NCBI RefSeq assembly: GCF_015624485.1 | Contig: NZ_CP061378.1 | Coordinates: 5,332,001-5,396,000 of the forward strand | DNA from: Bradyrhizobium genosp. L | GTDB lineage: Bacteria > Pseudomonadota > Alphaproteobacteria > Rhizobiales > Xanthobacteraceae | DNA: 64,000 bases | Direction of reading: 5' to 3' | In this document: positions 33,584 to 42,751 of the stretch, one piece after another | How the letters are laid out: each line of letters opens with the position of its first letter | Numbering within the stretch: the first letter of the stretch is position 1 | The notes under the pieces: generated by a model | Told to the model about the DNA's origin: nothing | What the model saw: only the letters and a program-made list of their open reading frames with translations | Database searches by the model: none | Made by a program: the position numbers and the translations under genes

Positions 33584-35080
33584 ATGATCAATCTTTCCAG
33601 CTTCATCGCATTTCATGCGCGGCGGACCCCGGACCGCTGTGCGCTGAAATATCGCGGCGAAGACGTCTCCTATGCGGATTTCGACCTGCGGATCCGCCAG
33701 GTCGGCGGCTGGCTCGCCGCGTGCGGTGTCGCGCCAGGCGATGTCGTCGCCGTGCTGATGAAAAACAGCACGGCCTTCCTCGAACTGGTGTTCGCCGCGA
33801 GCCATATCGGCGCGCTGTTCCTGCCGATCAACTATCGCCTGTCGGCCGACGAAGTCGGCTACATCGTCGGCAATTCCGGTGCGCGGCTTCTGATCGCCGA
33901 CGACGAATTTGCCGCGATCGCGGTCGGCGGCGTGCCGGTCGTGCTGCTCGACGAGGTCGCGCAAGCGAGCGTCACCAGCCTTGCGCCCGACATCGCGCCG
34001 GCGCCGATGCACGTCCGCCGTCCCTGCGATCTGATGCGGCTGATGTACACCTCGGGCACCACCGATCGGCCCAAGGGCGTGATGCTCACCTACGAGAACA
34101 TCTACTGGAAGTCCGCCGATCAGACCCTGGTGCTCGGACTGAATGCGCAGACGCGCCTGCTCGTCGTCGGCCCGCTCTATCACGTCGGCGCGCTCGATCT
34201 GCCCGGCATCGCCGTGCTCTGGCATGGCGGCATGCTCTGCATTCATCGCAGCTTCGAGCCGGAGCCGGCGCTTGCCGCGATCGAGCGCGAGAAGCTCAAC
34301 GCCGCCTGGTTCGCGCCGGTGATGACCACTGCCTTGCTCACTTGTCCGAACCGGGACCGCTACGACGTCTCCAGCCTGCAATGGGCGATCGGCGGCGGCG
34401 AGAAGACGCCGGAGGTCCGAATCCGGGCCTTCGCCGAATACTTCAAGCGTGCACGCTACATCGATGCCTACGGCCTGACCGAAAGCTGCGGTGGCGATAC
34501 CTTCATGGACCCCGGCCGCGAGACCGAGAAGATCGGCTCGACCGGCCGCGCCATCGCCCATATCGAGATCGAGATCCGCGACGATGCCGGCAAGCGCCTC
34601 CCCGCCCGCCAGAACGGCGAGATTTGCCTGCGCGGCCCGAAGGTCACACAGGGCTACTGGAAGGACCCGGAGAAGACCGCATCCGCCTTCTTCGGCGACT
34701 GGTTCCGCACTGGCGACATCGGCTATCTCGACGAAGACGGTTTCCTCTATCTGACCGATCGCAAGAAGGACATGATCGTCTCGGGCGGCGAGAACATCGC
34801 CTCCTCCGAGGTCGAGCGCGTCATCTACGAAATGCCTGAAGTACGCGAGGTCGCCGTGATCGGCCTGCCCGACGCGCGCTGGGGCGAGAGGCCGGTCGCC
34901 GTCGTGGTGCCGGCAGATGGCGCAAGGCTCGACCTGGCTGTTCTTACGGATCATTGCCGCAACCGGCTGGCCGGCTTCAAGGTGCCGAAACAGCTCATCA
35001 TCCGCGACAGCCTGCCGCGCAATCCATCCGGCAAGGTGTTGAAGCGCGTGCTCCGCGCCGAACTCGAGGCCACCGCATGA
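33584..35080 (+). CDS. Acyl-CoA synthetase (AMP-forming)
   Basis: A 498-residue ligase that activates a carboxylic acid with ATP and CoA. Family motifs are the P-loop MYTSGTTDRPKGVM (~residue 152), YGLTESCGG (~300), the hinge GDIGYLDEDGFLYLTDRKKD and the C-terminal lysine region NPSGKVLKRVLR. It belongs to the long-/medium-chain or aromatic acid type (not determined). The start ATG at 33584 begins MINLSSFIAF. The stop overlaps the TetR gene start. Confidence 0.9.
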   Translation: MINLSSFIAFHARRTPDRCALKYRGEDVSYADFDLRIRQVGGWLAACGVAPGDVVAVLMKNSTAFLELVFAASHIGALFLPINYRLSADEVGYIVGNSGARLLIADDEFAAIAVGGVPVVLLDEVAQASVTSLAPDIAPAPMHVRRPCDLMRLMYTSGTTDRPKGVMLTYENIYWKSADQTLVLGLNAQTRLLVVGPLYHVGALDLPGIAVLWHGGMLCIHRSFEPEPALAAIEREKLNAAWFAPVMTTALLTCPNRDRYDVSSLQWAIGGGEKTPEVRIRAFAEYFKRARYIDAYGLTESCGGDTFMDPGRETEKIGSTGRAIAHIEIEIRDDAGKRLPARQNGEICLRGPKVTQGYWKDPEKTASAFFGDWFRTGDIGYLDEDGFLYLTDRKKDMIVSGGENIASSEVERVIYEMPEVREVAVIGLPDARWGERPVAVVVPADGARLDLAVLTDHCRNRLAGFKVPKQLIIRDSLPRNPSGKVLKRVLRAELEATA

Positions 35081-35721
35081 CCGAAGTCACATCCGCCAAG
35101 GTAACCAAGCTCAACCGGGTCGAGCGCAACGCCTGGACCAAGCAGAAGATATTCGACGCCGCGACCAAGATCGTCGGCAAATACGGCTATGCCGAAGCCT
35201 CGGTCGCCCGCATCACCGAATTGGCCGGCGTCGCGCAAGGCACCTTCTACAATCATTTTGAGAACCGCCAGGAGCTGCTCGACCAGTTGCTGCCCAAGAT
35301 CGGCCTCGACATGGTCCGCTTCATCCGCGCGCGAACCGGTACCGCCAGCGCGGCCCGGCAGGAGGTCGAGCGCTTCAGTGCATTCTTCGATTTCATCCGC
35401 GAGGTGCCGGAATTCCTGCGCATCCTCAACGAAGCCGAGTTCTTTGCGCCGGTCGGTTACCAGAAGCACTTCGACAATATCTCGAGCGCGTATGTGCGGA
35501 TCCTCCAGCGTGCGCGGACCGCGGGAGCCACCAATACCTTCACCGACGAGGAATTCGAGGCCATCGTTCAAGTGTTGATGGGTGCGCGCGGCTATCTCAG
35601 CCGGCGTTATTCCTATTCCGAGCAGGGCGTCACGGCAGTGCCCGACTACGTCATCTCGGCCTACCGGAAGCTGGTCACGCACGGCCTGTTCACCACCAGT
35701 GGCAAGGAAAGAAAGTCATGA
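35077..35721 (+). CDS. TetR family transcriptional regulator
   Basis: A 214-residue regulator with the TetR N-terminal helix-turn-helix (KIFDAATKIVGKYGYAEASV, then ITELAGVAQGTFYNHFENR) and a helical ligand domain. It sits inside the catabolic cluster between the ligase and SDR genes and overlaps both (ATGA at each end). It likely represses the divergent operons and responds to the substrate or its CoA ester. Confidence 0.9.
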   Translation: MTEVTSAKVTKLNRVERNAWTKQKIFDAATKIVGKYGYAEASVARITELAGVAQGTFYNHFENRQELLDQLLPKIGLDMVRFIRARTGTASAARQEVERFSAFFDFIREVPEFLRILNEAEFFAPVGYQKHFDNISSAYVRILQRARTAGATNTFTDEEFEAIVQVLMGARGYLSRRYSYSEQGVTAVPDYVISAYRKLVTHGLFTTSGKERKS

Positions 35722-36491
35722 GCGCCGACGGCACTATCCTCGTCACCGGCGGCAGCCGCGGGATCGGCGCCGCCACCGCGACCTTGCTCGCAGAACAAGG
35801 ACATCGCGTCGTGATCGTCGATATTGCGCCGGAGCCGCTGGTCGAGACCAGCGCGATCATGTGGCCCGCGCCGTTCGATGTCGCAAGCGAAGCCGCCGTC
35901 GTCGCCGGCGTCGCCGACATCGAAATGGCGCACGGCCCGATCACCGGTCTCGTGAATGCGGCCGGCGTGTTCGGCAAGATGCACGCGATCGAGCGGGTGC
36001 GGATGGAGCAATGGGACCGCGAGGTCAACATCGACCTCCGCGGTACGTTTCTGGTCGCGCGCAGCGTCGGCGTCGCGATGGCGAAGCGGCGGCATGGCGC
36101 GATCGTCAATGTCGCCTCGGTGGCCGGCATGACGTCGGGCCCGATCCACGCCTACACCGCAGCCAAGGCCGGCGTCATCCAGATCACGCAAACGCTCGCC
36201 GCCGAATGGGGCCGTGTTGGCGTGCGCGTCAACGCGGTGTCGCCGGGCTTCACCCGCACGGCGGCGCTCGAGGCCGGCATTGCATCGGGCGCGCTGAACA
36301 AGGACCTGCTCGCGCGGCCGACCGCGATGAACCGGCTGGTCGAGCCGATCGAGGTGGCGCAGGCGATCGCCTGGCTGCTGTCGCCACAGAGCAGCGGCGT
36401 CACCGGCATCAACCTGCCGGTCGATGCCGGCTACATCGCGGGCACCAGCTGGGCCGCCTATGGCGGCCTGCCGGACGCGCCGGCCAGTTGA
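35718..36491 (+). CDS. Short-chain dehydrogenase/reductase
   Basis: A 257-residue classical SDR. The NAD(P) loop is GGSRGIGAAT (~8-17), NAAGVFG is the second motif, the catalytic Ser is in VNVASVAGMTSG and the catalytic Tyr-x-x-x-Lys in AYTAAKAGV. The end has VTGINLPVDAGYIAGTSW. It would oxidise an alcohol to the ketone used by the Baeyer-Villiger enzyme, encoded nine bases downstream. Its start overlaps the TetR stop. Confidence 0.88.
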   Translation: MSADGTILVTGGSRGIGAATATLLAEQGHRVVIVDIAPEPLVETSAIMWPAPFDVASEAAVVAGVADIEMAHGPITGLVNAAGVFGKMHAIERVRMEQWDREVNIDLRGTFLVARSVGVAMAKRRHGAIVNVASVAGMTSGPIHAYTAAKAGVIQITQTLAAEWGRVGVRVNAVSPGFTRTAALEAGIASGALNKDLLARPTAMNRLVEPIEVAQAIAWLLSPQSSGVTGINLPVDAGYIAGTSWAAYGGLPDAPAS

Positions 36492-36500
36492 GGACACGAC

Positions 36501-38423
36501 ATGAACATCGAGCTGCCACGCAAGACCCTCGATCTGTCCGCCGCCATCGCCGAAGGTGACATCCGCGTGCTGCTGATGGTGCTGGTGCACATGACCGGCG
36601 ACGAGAAGTGGCTGGAGCCGCCCTACAAGCCGAAGCGCGACGTCCGCCTGATCCCCGATCCCGACGCCGCCGTGCCGAAAGAGATTCAGGACGAAATCCG
36701 CGCCGCCGTGCTGAACCTGTTCGCCAATGGCCAGTCGGCCCCTATCATCTCCGATCCCGGCAACGAGCTGATGCTGCGAATGATGCGTGCGACGCTCGGC
36801 GAGAACGTCACGCCGGAATATGCGCCACTGATGCGCGAGGAGATGGGCTTCGTCGCGCGCGATGCGCGCTGGCGCAACCGTCCTTCGGACGCGACACTCG
36901 CGCAGCAGCATGTGCTGATCGTCGGTGCAGGTGTCTGCGCCATCGCGCTCGGCGTCGCGCTCGGCAGGCTCGGCATCCCCTACACCATCGTCGAGAAGAA
37001 TGACGAGATCGGCGGCACCTGGTACGTCAACCGCTATCCAGGTTGCGGCGTCGATACACCGAACCACTCCTATTCCTTCTCCTTCGGCGAACGCAATCCG
37101 TGGACGCGCTATTTCGCGCAGCGCCAGGAGTTGCTGGACTATCTGCTGAAGGTGGTGCGCGAGCATGACATCCGCTGCAATGTTCGGCTGAACACCGAGC
37201 TCGTCGCTTCACGCTGGGATGAGAGCAAAGGACGCTGGATCTCGATCCTCAAGACCACGAATGGTGAACAGACTTTCGAATCGACGGCGCTGGTCAGCGC
37301 GATCGGACAGCTCAACGATCCCTTGCCGGCCCGCTTCAAGGGGGATGAGGATTTCACCGGCGAGCGGCTGCATTCCGCGCTGTGGTCGGACGATATCAAG
37401 CTCGACGGCAAGCATGTCGCTGTCATCGGCACCGGTGCGACCGCGATGCAGCTGGTGCCGGCAATCGCCGGTCGCACAGCTTCCCTCACCGTCTACCAGC
37501 GCACCGCGCAATGGTCGCGGCCGGTGAAGGGCTATTCCGATCCGATCACCGAGGGCGCGCAGTGGCTGCTCGCGCATCTGCCGTTCTATGTGCAGTGGTA
37601 CCGCTTCAACATGTTCTGGCGCTACGGCGACGGGCTGCTGCCGTTCCTGCGCAAGGATCCGGCCTGGCCGCATCCGGAGCGCGCCGTCAACAAGGGCAAT
37701 GACCGGCATCGCCAGGAGCTGACCGATTTCATCCTCTCCGAGCTGAAGGGTCGTCCCGACCTGATCGCAAAATGCCTGCCGACCTATCCGCCCTACGGCA
37801 AGCGCATCCTGCTCGACAACAATTGGTTCAGGACGCTGACCAGGCCGAATGTCGAGCTCGTCACCGACGGCATCGACCGCTTCGCGCCTGATGGCATCGT
37901 CACGGCTGACGGCAGGCTGCGGCCGCACGACGTCATCGTGATCTCGACCGGTTTCAAGGTGACCGAGATGGCGGCGCGTCTGAACATCACCGGGCGCGAC
38001 GGCAAGAATCTCAAGCAGGCCTGGGGCGACGACAATCCCACCGCCTATCTCGGCCTGACGGTGCCGGACTTCCCGAATCTCTTCGTGATGCTGGGTCCCA
38101 ACTCGGGACCTGCGCATGGCGGCAGCGTGATCTTCCAATCGGAGTGCCAGAGCCGCTACATCTCGGCCTGCCTGGTCGAGATGATCGAGAACGGCATCGC
38201 CGCGATCGACGTGCATCACGACGCGCATGACGAATACATCCGCGCGGTCGACGCCGAGCATGAGCAACTGATCTGGACGCATCCGGGCATGACGACCTAC
38301 TACCGCAACGAGCGCGGCCGTGTGTTCTCGGCGATGCCGTGGCGCTTCGTTGACTACTGGAGGATGACGCACGATCCGGATTTGAGTCGGTATCGCCAGA
38401 CCAAGGTCCGGCAGGAAGCCTGA
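36501..38423 (+). CDS. Baeyer-Villiger flavin monooxygenase (4-hydroxyacetophenone monooxygenase-like)
   Basis: A 640-residue FAD- and NADPH-dependent enzyme. It has an N-terminal extension of ~130 residues before the FAD loop (VGAGVCAIALG, 141-151), the Baeyer-Villiger fingerprint FTGERLHSALW (285-295), and a second nucleotide loop IGTGATAMQL (309-318). Length and extension match the HAPMO type that turns aryl or cyclic ketones into esters or lactones. The C-terminus has the conserved FVMLGPNSGPAHGGSVIF. In this cluster it follows an alcohol dehydrogenase, so an alcohol to ketone to ester route is likely; the substrate is unknown. Confidence 0.88.
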   Translation: MNIELPRKTLDLSAAIAEGDIRVLLMVLVHMTGDEKWLEPPYKPKRDVRLIPDPDAAVPKEIQDEIRAAVLNLFANGQSAPIISDPGNELMLRMMRATLGENVTPEYAPLMREEMGFVARDARWRNRPSDATLAQQHVLIVGAGVCAIALGVALGRLGIPYTIVEKNDEIGGTWYVNRYPGCGVDTPNHSYSFSFGERNPWTRYFAQRQELLDYLLKVVREHDIRCNVRLNTELVASRWDESKGRWISILKTTNGEQTFESTALVSAIGQLNDPLPARFKGDEDFTGERLHSALWSDDIKLDGKHVAVIGTGATAMQLVPAIAGRTASLTVYQRTAQWSRPVKGYSDPITEGAQWLLAHLPFYVQWYRFNMFWRYGDGLLPFLRKDPAWPHPERAVNKGNDRHRQELTDFILSELKGRPDLIAKCLPTYPPYGKRILLDNNWFRTLTRPNVELVTDGIDRFAPDGIVTADGRLRPHDVIVISTGFKVTEMAARLNITGRDGKNLKQAWGDDNPTAYLGLTVPDFPNLFVMLGPNSGPAHGGSVIFQSECQSRYISACLVEMIENGIAAIDVHHDAHDEYIRAVDAEHEQLIWTHPGMTTYYRNERGRVFSAMPWRFVDYWRMTHDPDLSRYRQTKVRQEA

Positions 38424-38925
38424 CCTGATTAGCTCACTCGTTAACTTGACAGGCTCCGATATCTGCCGCAGCATTTCGATGACTGCACCTGTTGGGGTGA
38501 GGGAGCGCGGCTCCCGGCGTCGCAGGAATTGACGGACGATGATGTGATCGGTCGCCAGGCAGCAGAAGCGGACAGATGTCCGTCGGCCCACCCTTGGAGA
38601 GGAGCATGACGCCACCGGCGAAAGCCAGCGACCTTGCTCAACGGCAAGGTCTCGGTGCAACTTAAGGCGAACAGCAGCTGCTAGCCCCGTTGCGCCGCCG
38701 ACAATCTGCACATATCCGCAGGACGAGAGCGCAAAGGCCAAGTGCTTTCGGTCCCGACATATACCTGGTCGATACCAGACATCCTTCGCTAAAACGAAGT
38801 AGCAGGGCTCCGCGATGCTTGACTGCACCGGAGCCCATTCGTTTTGCATGATCCCCTCGTGCTTCCCGCCGGATTGCGTCACGGCCTTGGATCGGAAACA
38901 ATGTTCCGAGCCCAGGCGAGGATCG
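38424..38925. other. Intergenic region, possibly with a decayed gene
   Basis: About 500 bp with no intact gene. On the minus strand two adjacent frames around 38450-38610 give protein-like text (VMLLSKGGPTDICPLLLP, and VRQFLRRREPRSLTPTGAVI) in different frames. This may be the end of a frameshifted regulator or the product of high GC content. No further signal was found. Confidence 0.4.
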
Positions 38926-39558
38926 ATGATGGAAAGGCCGAAGGTTCGAATCTACACGGACTACAAAAGTCCATATGCCTATGTCGCCAACAAGCGGCTG
39001 TTCGATCTCGGGGAGACCTACGGCGCCGAGCTGGAATGGCTGCCCTACACGCTTCGCATTCCCGAATTCATGGGCACGGTCGAGGAACGCACGCCGCATT
39101 TCTGGCGCAAGGTGCGCTATCTCTACATGGACGCGCGGCGCTTCGCCAACGCGCAGGGTCTCGTCATGAAGGGCCCGCGCCGGATCTACGACGCATTCCA
39201 TTCCAGCGCCGGCATGCTGTTCGCGCAGCGTCACGGTCTGTTCCGGCCCTATCACGACACGGTGTTCCGGCGCTTCTGGAATCACGAGTTGGAGATCGAC
39301 GAGCTCTCGGCGATCAGCGGGGTGATCTCGGAGATCGGCGGCTCGGCCTCCGACTTCGAGGCCTATGTGCGCGGCCCTGCCCGCGCCGAGCACGACCGCA
39401 TCATCGACGAGGCCGAAACGCTCGGCGTGTTCGGCGTGCCGACCATGGTGTTCAACGGCGAACTGTTCTGGGGCGGCGACCGGATCGACATGCTGATCGA
39501 GCGAATCGAGCATCCGGAGACGATCGCAACCGCGCTCGGAAGCCGGCATCGAAGCTAG
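38926..39558 (+). CDS. DsbA-fold oxidoreductase/isomerase family protein
   Basis: A 210-residue protein of the DSBA-like thioredoxin family that includes 2-hydroxychromene-2-carboxylate isomerase and FrnE. It starts with VRIYTDYKSPYAYVANKR, where the active-site CxxC of DsbA is replaced by Ser-Pro-Tyr, as in the isomerase/glutathione-transferase-like group. It ends with the cis-proline loop FGVPTMVFNGELFWGGDR. It may act on a CoA- or glutathione-linked compound. ATG at 38926 has CGAGG upstream. It is a single gene after the catabolic cluster. Confidence 0.75.
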   Translation: MMERPKVRIYTDYKSPYAYVANKRLFDLGETYGAELEWLPYTLRIPEFMGTVEERTPHFWRKVRYLYMDARRFANAQGLVMKGPRRIYDAFHSSAGMLFAQRHGLFRPYHDTVFRRFWNHELEIDELSAISGVISEIGGSASDFEAYVRGPARAEHDRIIDEAETLGVFGVPTMVFNGELFWGGDRIDMLIERIEHPETIATALGSRHRS

Positions 39559-39633
39559 GTCCCGACGGCCGTTTCTAGTCTGTTTACCATCCTTGGCTAG
39601 CCTTCCCGGTGAAGTCATCACCGGAAGCCCAGC

Positions 39634-39906
39634 ATGTTCAGGGAAGGCGTCCCGATTGCCTATGATGCGCCGGCCAATCTGAAGAAGTGGCCGTCGCTCA
39701 GGAACGAGCGGGTGACCGGCAAGACGCCGTATATGGTCTATAACGGTACGCTCGCCGACTGCATCCGGCTGCTGCTGGCCAAGCCGATCAAGCAGATTTC
39801 GCTTTATGACATCGAGACCGGGCGTCAGCCGGCGTTTGACTCGACCACCCTCTCTCCCGGCGACGCGGCCGAGATCGCAATGCGCAGGGATTTTCCCAAG
39901 GCTTGA
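39634..39906 (+). CDS. Hypothetical protein
   Basis: A 90-residue protein beginning MFREGVPIAYDAPANLKKWP, with a beta-rich middle (VTGKTPYMVYNGTLADCIRL) and the end PGDAAEIAMRRDFPKA. It fits a small alpha/beta domain; no family is recognised. It is transcribed rightwards 75 bp after the DsbA-fold gene and converges with the M81 peptidase gene, with five bases between them. Confidence 0.6.
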   Translation: MFREGVPIAYDAPANLKKWPSLRNERVTGKTPYMVYNGTLADCIRLLLAKPIKQISLYDIETGRQPAFDSTTLSPGDAAEIAMRRDFPKA

Positions 39907-39910
39907 TTGC

Positions 39911-41407
39911 TCACGCGGCATCTGGCGAAAAATCCGGGCTGCCATAGGGATAGAATTGCGTCAGATCGACGTTCCGGTAAGGCAGCCTGTCCAGGCGCAT
40001 CGTGCCGAGGAAAGGCTCGTCGGGCTCGACCAGCAGGATCGTCCTGGCGAAGCCGTTGTCGTCGAAGCCGCGGCGGAAGTGCACCCGCGACTTGATCACG
40101 AACGCGTCGAAGGCGTCTAGATCGGGTACCAGGGTCTTCAGCGAGAACGGCTCCATGATCTGCACCAGATAGGTGGAGAGGATCAGCAGATTGTTGCGGC
40201 CGAAGCGCACGCAGATCCAGAACTGCCCATAGCCCTCGCCCGCTGCCGTGATGGTACCCTGGATCCGCACCGGCTCTCCCGCCGACTCGTCGGCCAGGCC
40301 GCCGACCTCCATGTCGAAGGCATCGCCGGCCTTGGCGCCACCGGCCTTCAGGTGCGCAGTCGCCCTCGCGTCAGCGATCGTGGCGATCAGCGTGTTGGCC
40401 AGGTCCTGCGCGATAATCACGCGCAGCAGCCAGGTGGCCGATCCCGAGCGGTCGCTGTGATCGGCCAGCACGACCGGCGTGTTGCCATCGGTCATCGCCC
40501 GCTTTGCCAGCGCAACGCCCTCGACGATGCTGTGGAGCTTTGTCGATTGCAGCAGCGCCTCGCGGACCCGCCAGATTGTCGCGGCGAGATCGCGCGCAAC
40601 CTGCTCGGCGAGCTTTGGATTATTGTTGGTGAGGACCTGGACGGTCATGCCGGCGTCGGGCACATCGGCGAACGGGAAGCCGAAGAAGATGTTGACGTAG
40701 AGATCGACCTCACGCGCTTCCCACACCAGCGCGCGCTGCACCAGATCCATCCACGGCCGCGCACCGGTCCATTGCAGCACGGTCGGCGAGATCACGGGAA
40801 CCTTGATGGTCCTGTGCGCCGGCTTGTAATCGCCGCGGATCGCCCGCACCAGCATGCGCGCGGCGCGCTCGCCCTGAAGATGGGCGTCGTAATGCGGGAA
40901 ATATTTCACCGTGAAGGCCATGTCGGCCTGTTCGAGGAACGCCTCGTCCTCATTGCCATGCAGGTCAAAGGTCGCCGTGATGAACGCGCCGCGCCCGACC
41001 ACCTCGCGAACCTGCCGCGCCAAATCCGCCTCGGGGCGCGGAACGTCGCGCACCGCCATCGCGCCATGCAGACAGAGATAGACGCCGTCGAACGGCCCTT
41101 CTTCCTTCAGGCCTGCGATCATCTTGCCGACAAAGGTCCGGTAGGCCTGCTGCGTGATCCAGCCCGATCCCGTGCCGGTTCGCGGCCACAGCGGGGATTC
41201 GATGCCGACCAGTTCGACCTCGGCAAATTCCCGCGCCACCTGCACGAAGCCACCCATGTAGTTTTTGGGATCGAACCGCAGCAGCGTCTCGCCTTTGGCC
41301 GGCGAGCCCGGATAAATGAAATCGTCGAGCGTGGTCTCGTTCGGCAGGAAGGAGACGGTTTCGTGGGAGAAATGCAGGACGGCGATACGTATCTTGCGAT
41401 CGCTCAT
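39911..41407 (-). CDS. M81 family metallopeptidase (MlrC/microcystinase C-like)
   Basis: A 498-residue protein with the DUF1485/MlrC layout: an N-terminal domain starting MSDRKIRIAVLHFSHETVSF, the characteristic GVYLCLHGAMAV and TFDLHGNEDEAF stretches (metal-site candidates), DMAFTVKYFPHYDAHLQGER, and VVLADHSDRSGSA at the domain junction. MlrC removes residues from linear microcystin, but the family mostly has unknown substrates. It is divergent from a class II aldolase gene. Confidence 0.82.
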   Translation of the reverse strand: MSDRKIRIAVLHFSHETVSFLPNETTLDDFIYPGSPAKGETLLRFDPKNYMGGFVQVAREFAEVELVGIESPLWPRTGTGSGWITQQAYRTFVGKMIAGLKEEGPFDGVYLCLHGAMAVRDVPRPEADLARQVREVVGRGAFITATFDLHGNEDEAFLEQADMAFTVKYFPHYDAHLQGERAARMLVRAIRGDYKPAHRTIKVPVISPTVLQWTGARPWMDLVQRALVWEAREVDLYVNIFFGFPFADVPDAGMTVQVLTNNNPKLAEQVARDLAATIWRVREALLQSTKLHSIVEGVALAKRAMTDGNTPVVLADHSDRSGSATWLLRVIIAQDLANTLIATIADARATAHLKAGGAKAGDAFDMEVGGLADESAGEPVRIQGTITAAGEGYGQFWICVRFGRNNLLILSTYLVQIMEPFSLKTLVPDLDAFDAFVIKSRVHFRRGFDDNGFARTILLVEPDEPFLGTMRLDRLPYRNVDLTQFYPYGSPDFSPDAA

Positions 41408-41583
41408 TTGATGCGCCTCGGCTGTTTTGCCTCATAGTGACAGCGAAGATGCTGCGCGCCAACGGCATATTCGGATTCTGCCCGCCTGACCTGCAAATAA
41501 GCCGATGCCCACGCCTCGCCGCCCGCGCCGATTCTGCTATCCTGCTGACCAACGACACATCGAATTTGTCAGGAGAGAACGCC

Positions 41584-42378
41584 ATGAATCCGCCCGTCAG
41601 CGCGCCCGCGATCAAGGTCGTCAAATCGGTACGCGACCAGGTCAGCGCCGAGGAATGGCAGGCCCGCGTCGATCTCGCCGCCTGCTATCGGCTCACGGCG
41701 ATGTACGGCATGACGGAGATGATCGCCAACCACATCTCCTGCCGCGTGCCCGGTACGACGGACCAGTTCCTGATCAATCCCTACGGCATGCTCTACGAGG
41801 AGATCGACGCTTCCTCCCTGATCAAGGTCGACGTCCAGGGCAACACGCTGTTCAACGCCTCCGACTACGACGTCAACGTCGCCGGCTTCGTCATTCACAG
41901 CGCGATCCACATGGCCAAGCACGACATCGACTGCGTCGCGCATACCCATACGCCGGCCGGCATGGCGGTCTCGGCGATGGAATGCGGCCTGCTGCCGATC
42001 GCGCAGACCTCGATGCGTTTCCTGCACATCGCCTATCACGACTTCGAGGGCATCGCCGACAATGTCGACGAGCGCGAACGGCTGGTCCGCGACCTCGGCG
42101 ACAAGGAGGCGATGATCCTGCGCAACCATGGCCTGCTGGTCGTCGGCCACACCGTGCCCGCCGCCTTCAACGTGCTGTTCCGCCTCGAGCGCGCCTGCCA
42201 GACCCAGGTGATGGCGCTGTCCTGCAACACCAAGCTGACCTATCCGCCGCAAAGCGTGCTCGAAGAGACCTATGAGCGCATGCTGCCCAAGCCCGGCCGC
42301 GCCGCGCGCAACGGCGCGTTGGCCTGGCCCGCGCTGCTGCGCAAGCTCGACCGCGCCGATCCGTCGTATCGGGATTGA
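41584..42378 (+). CDS. Class II aldolase/adducin family protein
   Basis: A 264-residue zinc-dependent aldolase-fold enzyme. The metal histidines are in CVAHTHTPAGMAVSAM and in MILRNHGLLVVGHT. The start region has ACYRLTAMYGMTEMIANHIS, and the nucleotide-phosphate-like pocket is INPYGMLYEEI. The substrate of this subgroup is not known; members act on sugar phosphates or 3-oxo acids. The start ATG at 41584 follows GGAGAG. Divergent from the M81 peptidase. Confidence 0.82.
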   Translation: MNPPVSAPAIKVVKSVRDQVSAEEWQARVDLAACYRLTAMYGMTEMIANHISCRVPGTTDQFLINPYGMLYEEIDASSLIKVDVQGNTLFNASDYDVNVAGFVIHSAIHMAKHDIDCVAHTHTPAGMAVSAMECGLLPIAQTSMRFLHIAYHDFEGIADNVDERERLVRDLGDKEAMILRNHGLLVVGHTVPAAFNVLFRLERACQTQVMALSCNTKLTYPPQSVLEETYERMLPKPGRAARNGALAWPALLRKLDRADPSYRD

Positions 42379-42751
42379 GGTGAGCGGCGGCCGCGGTGAT
42401 TAAGCCGAGGGCCGCGGCGTACTGGGTCACCCGCTCCGTGTGCGCAATTGCGCACACGCCGGGCGAGCCCCAAACGAGAGCAGCACGCTATCGCCCAAGG
42501 GGGACTTCGCATTCTCGCGACATGATGTGCCCGAGCTTTGCTCTTCGTTGCGCCGCTCTGTGAACAGAGGGCGCAGGAAAAGCCGAGCGCCGCTCGATCG
42601 GGCGGGACGGGCAGCATTAGACATCTGAGTTGGGTGAAAATCAGAACACGCGCGACCGCGGTTGCGGGCCCTGCCCGCCGGTGCCACACTTGCCGTCAAT
42701 TCCGACGGCAACGGACCGGGCAAACGGTCATGCCGGACGGTGGGGGGAACG
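42379..42751. other. Intergenic region with palindrome, no gene seen
   Basis: About 370 bp. It contains a 22-bp palindrome (42437-42458) and Arg-rich open frames on both strands that look like a dispersed Bradyrhizobium repeat, not a gene. The TctC-type gene begins at 42752. Confidence 0.5.
42437..42458. repeat. 22-bp perfect palindrome
   Basis: The core GTGTGCGCAATTGCGCACAC (42438-42457) is perfectly symmetric; an added C and G extend it to 22 bp. It lies between the class II aldolase and the TctC-type binding protein, and could be a dimer operator or part of a repeat. Confidence 0.75.

Noticed and set aside
33524..34954. Long minus-strand frame over the acyl-CoA ligase, and similar frames over the SDR, BVMO, AdhI and kinase genes
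   Set aside because: They are antisense of well-matched genes and show the same low-information composition.
38424..38925. Possible regulator remnant on the minus strand
   Set aside because: Only two short protein-like stretches in different frames were seen; this is too little to name a family.
42427..42723. 98- and 62-codon frames in the region before the TctC-type gene
   Set aside because: They overlap each other on opposite strands, are Arg-rich, and contain a palindrome; they look like a dispersed repeat.
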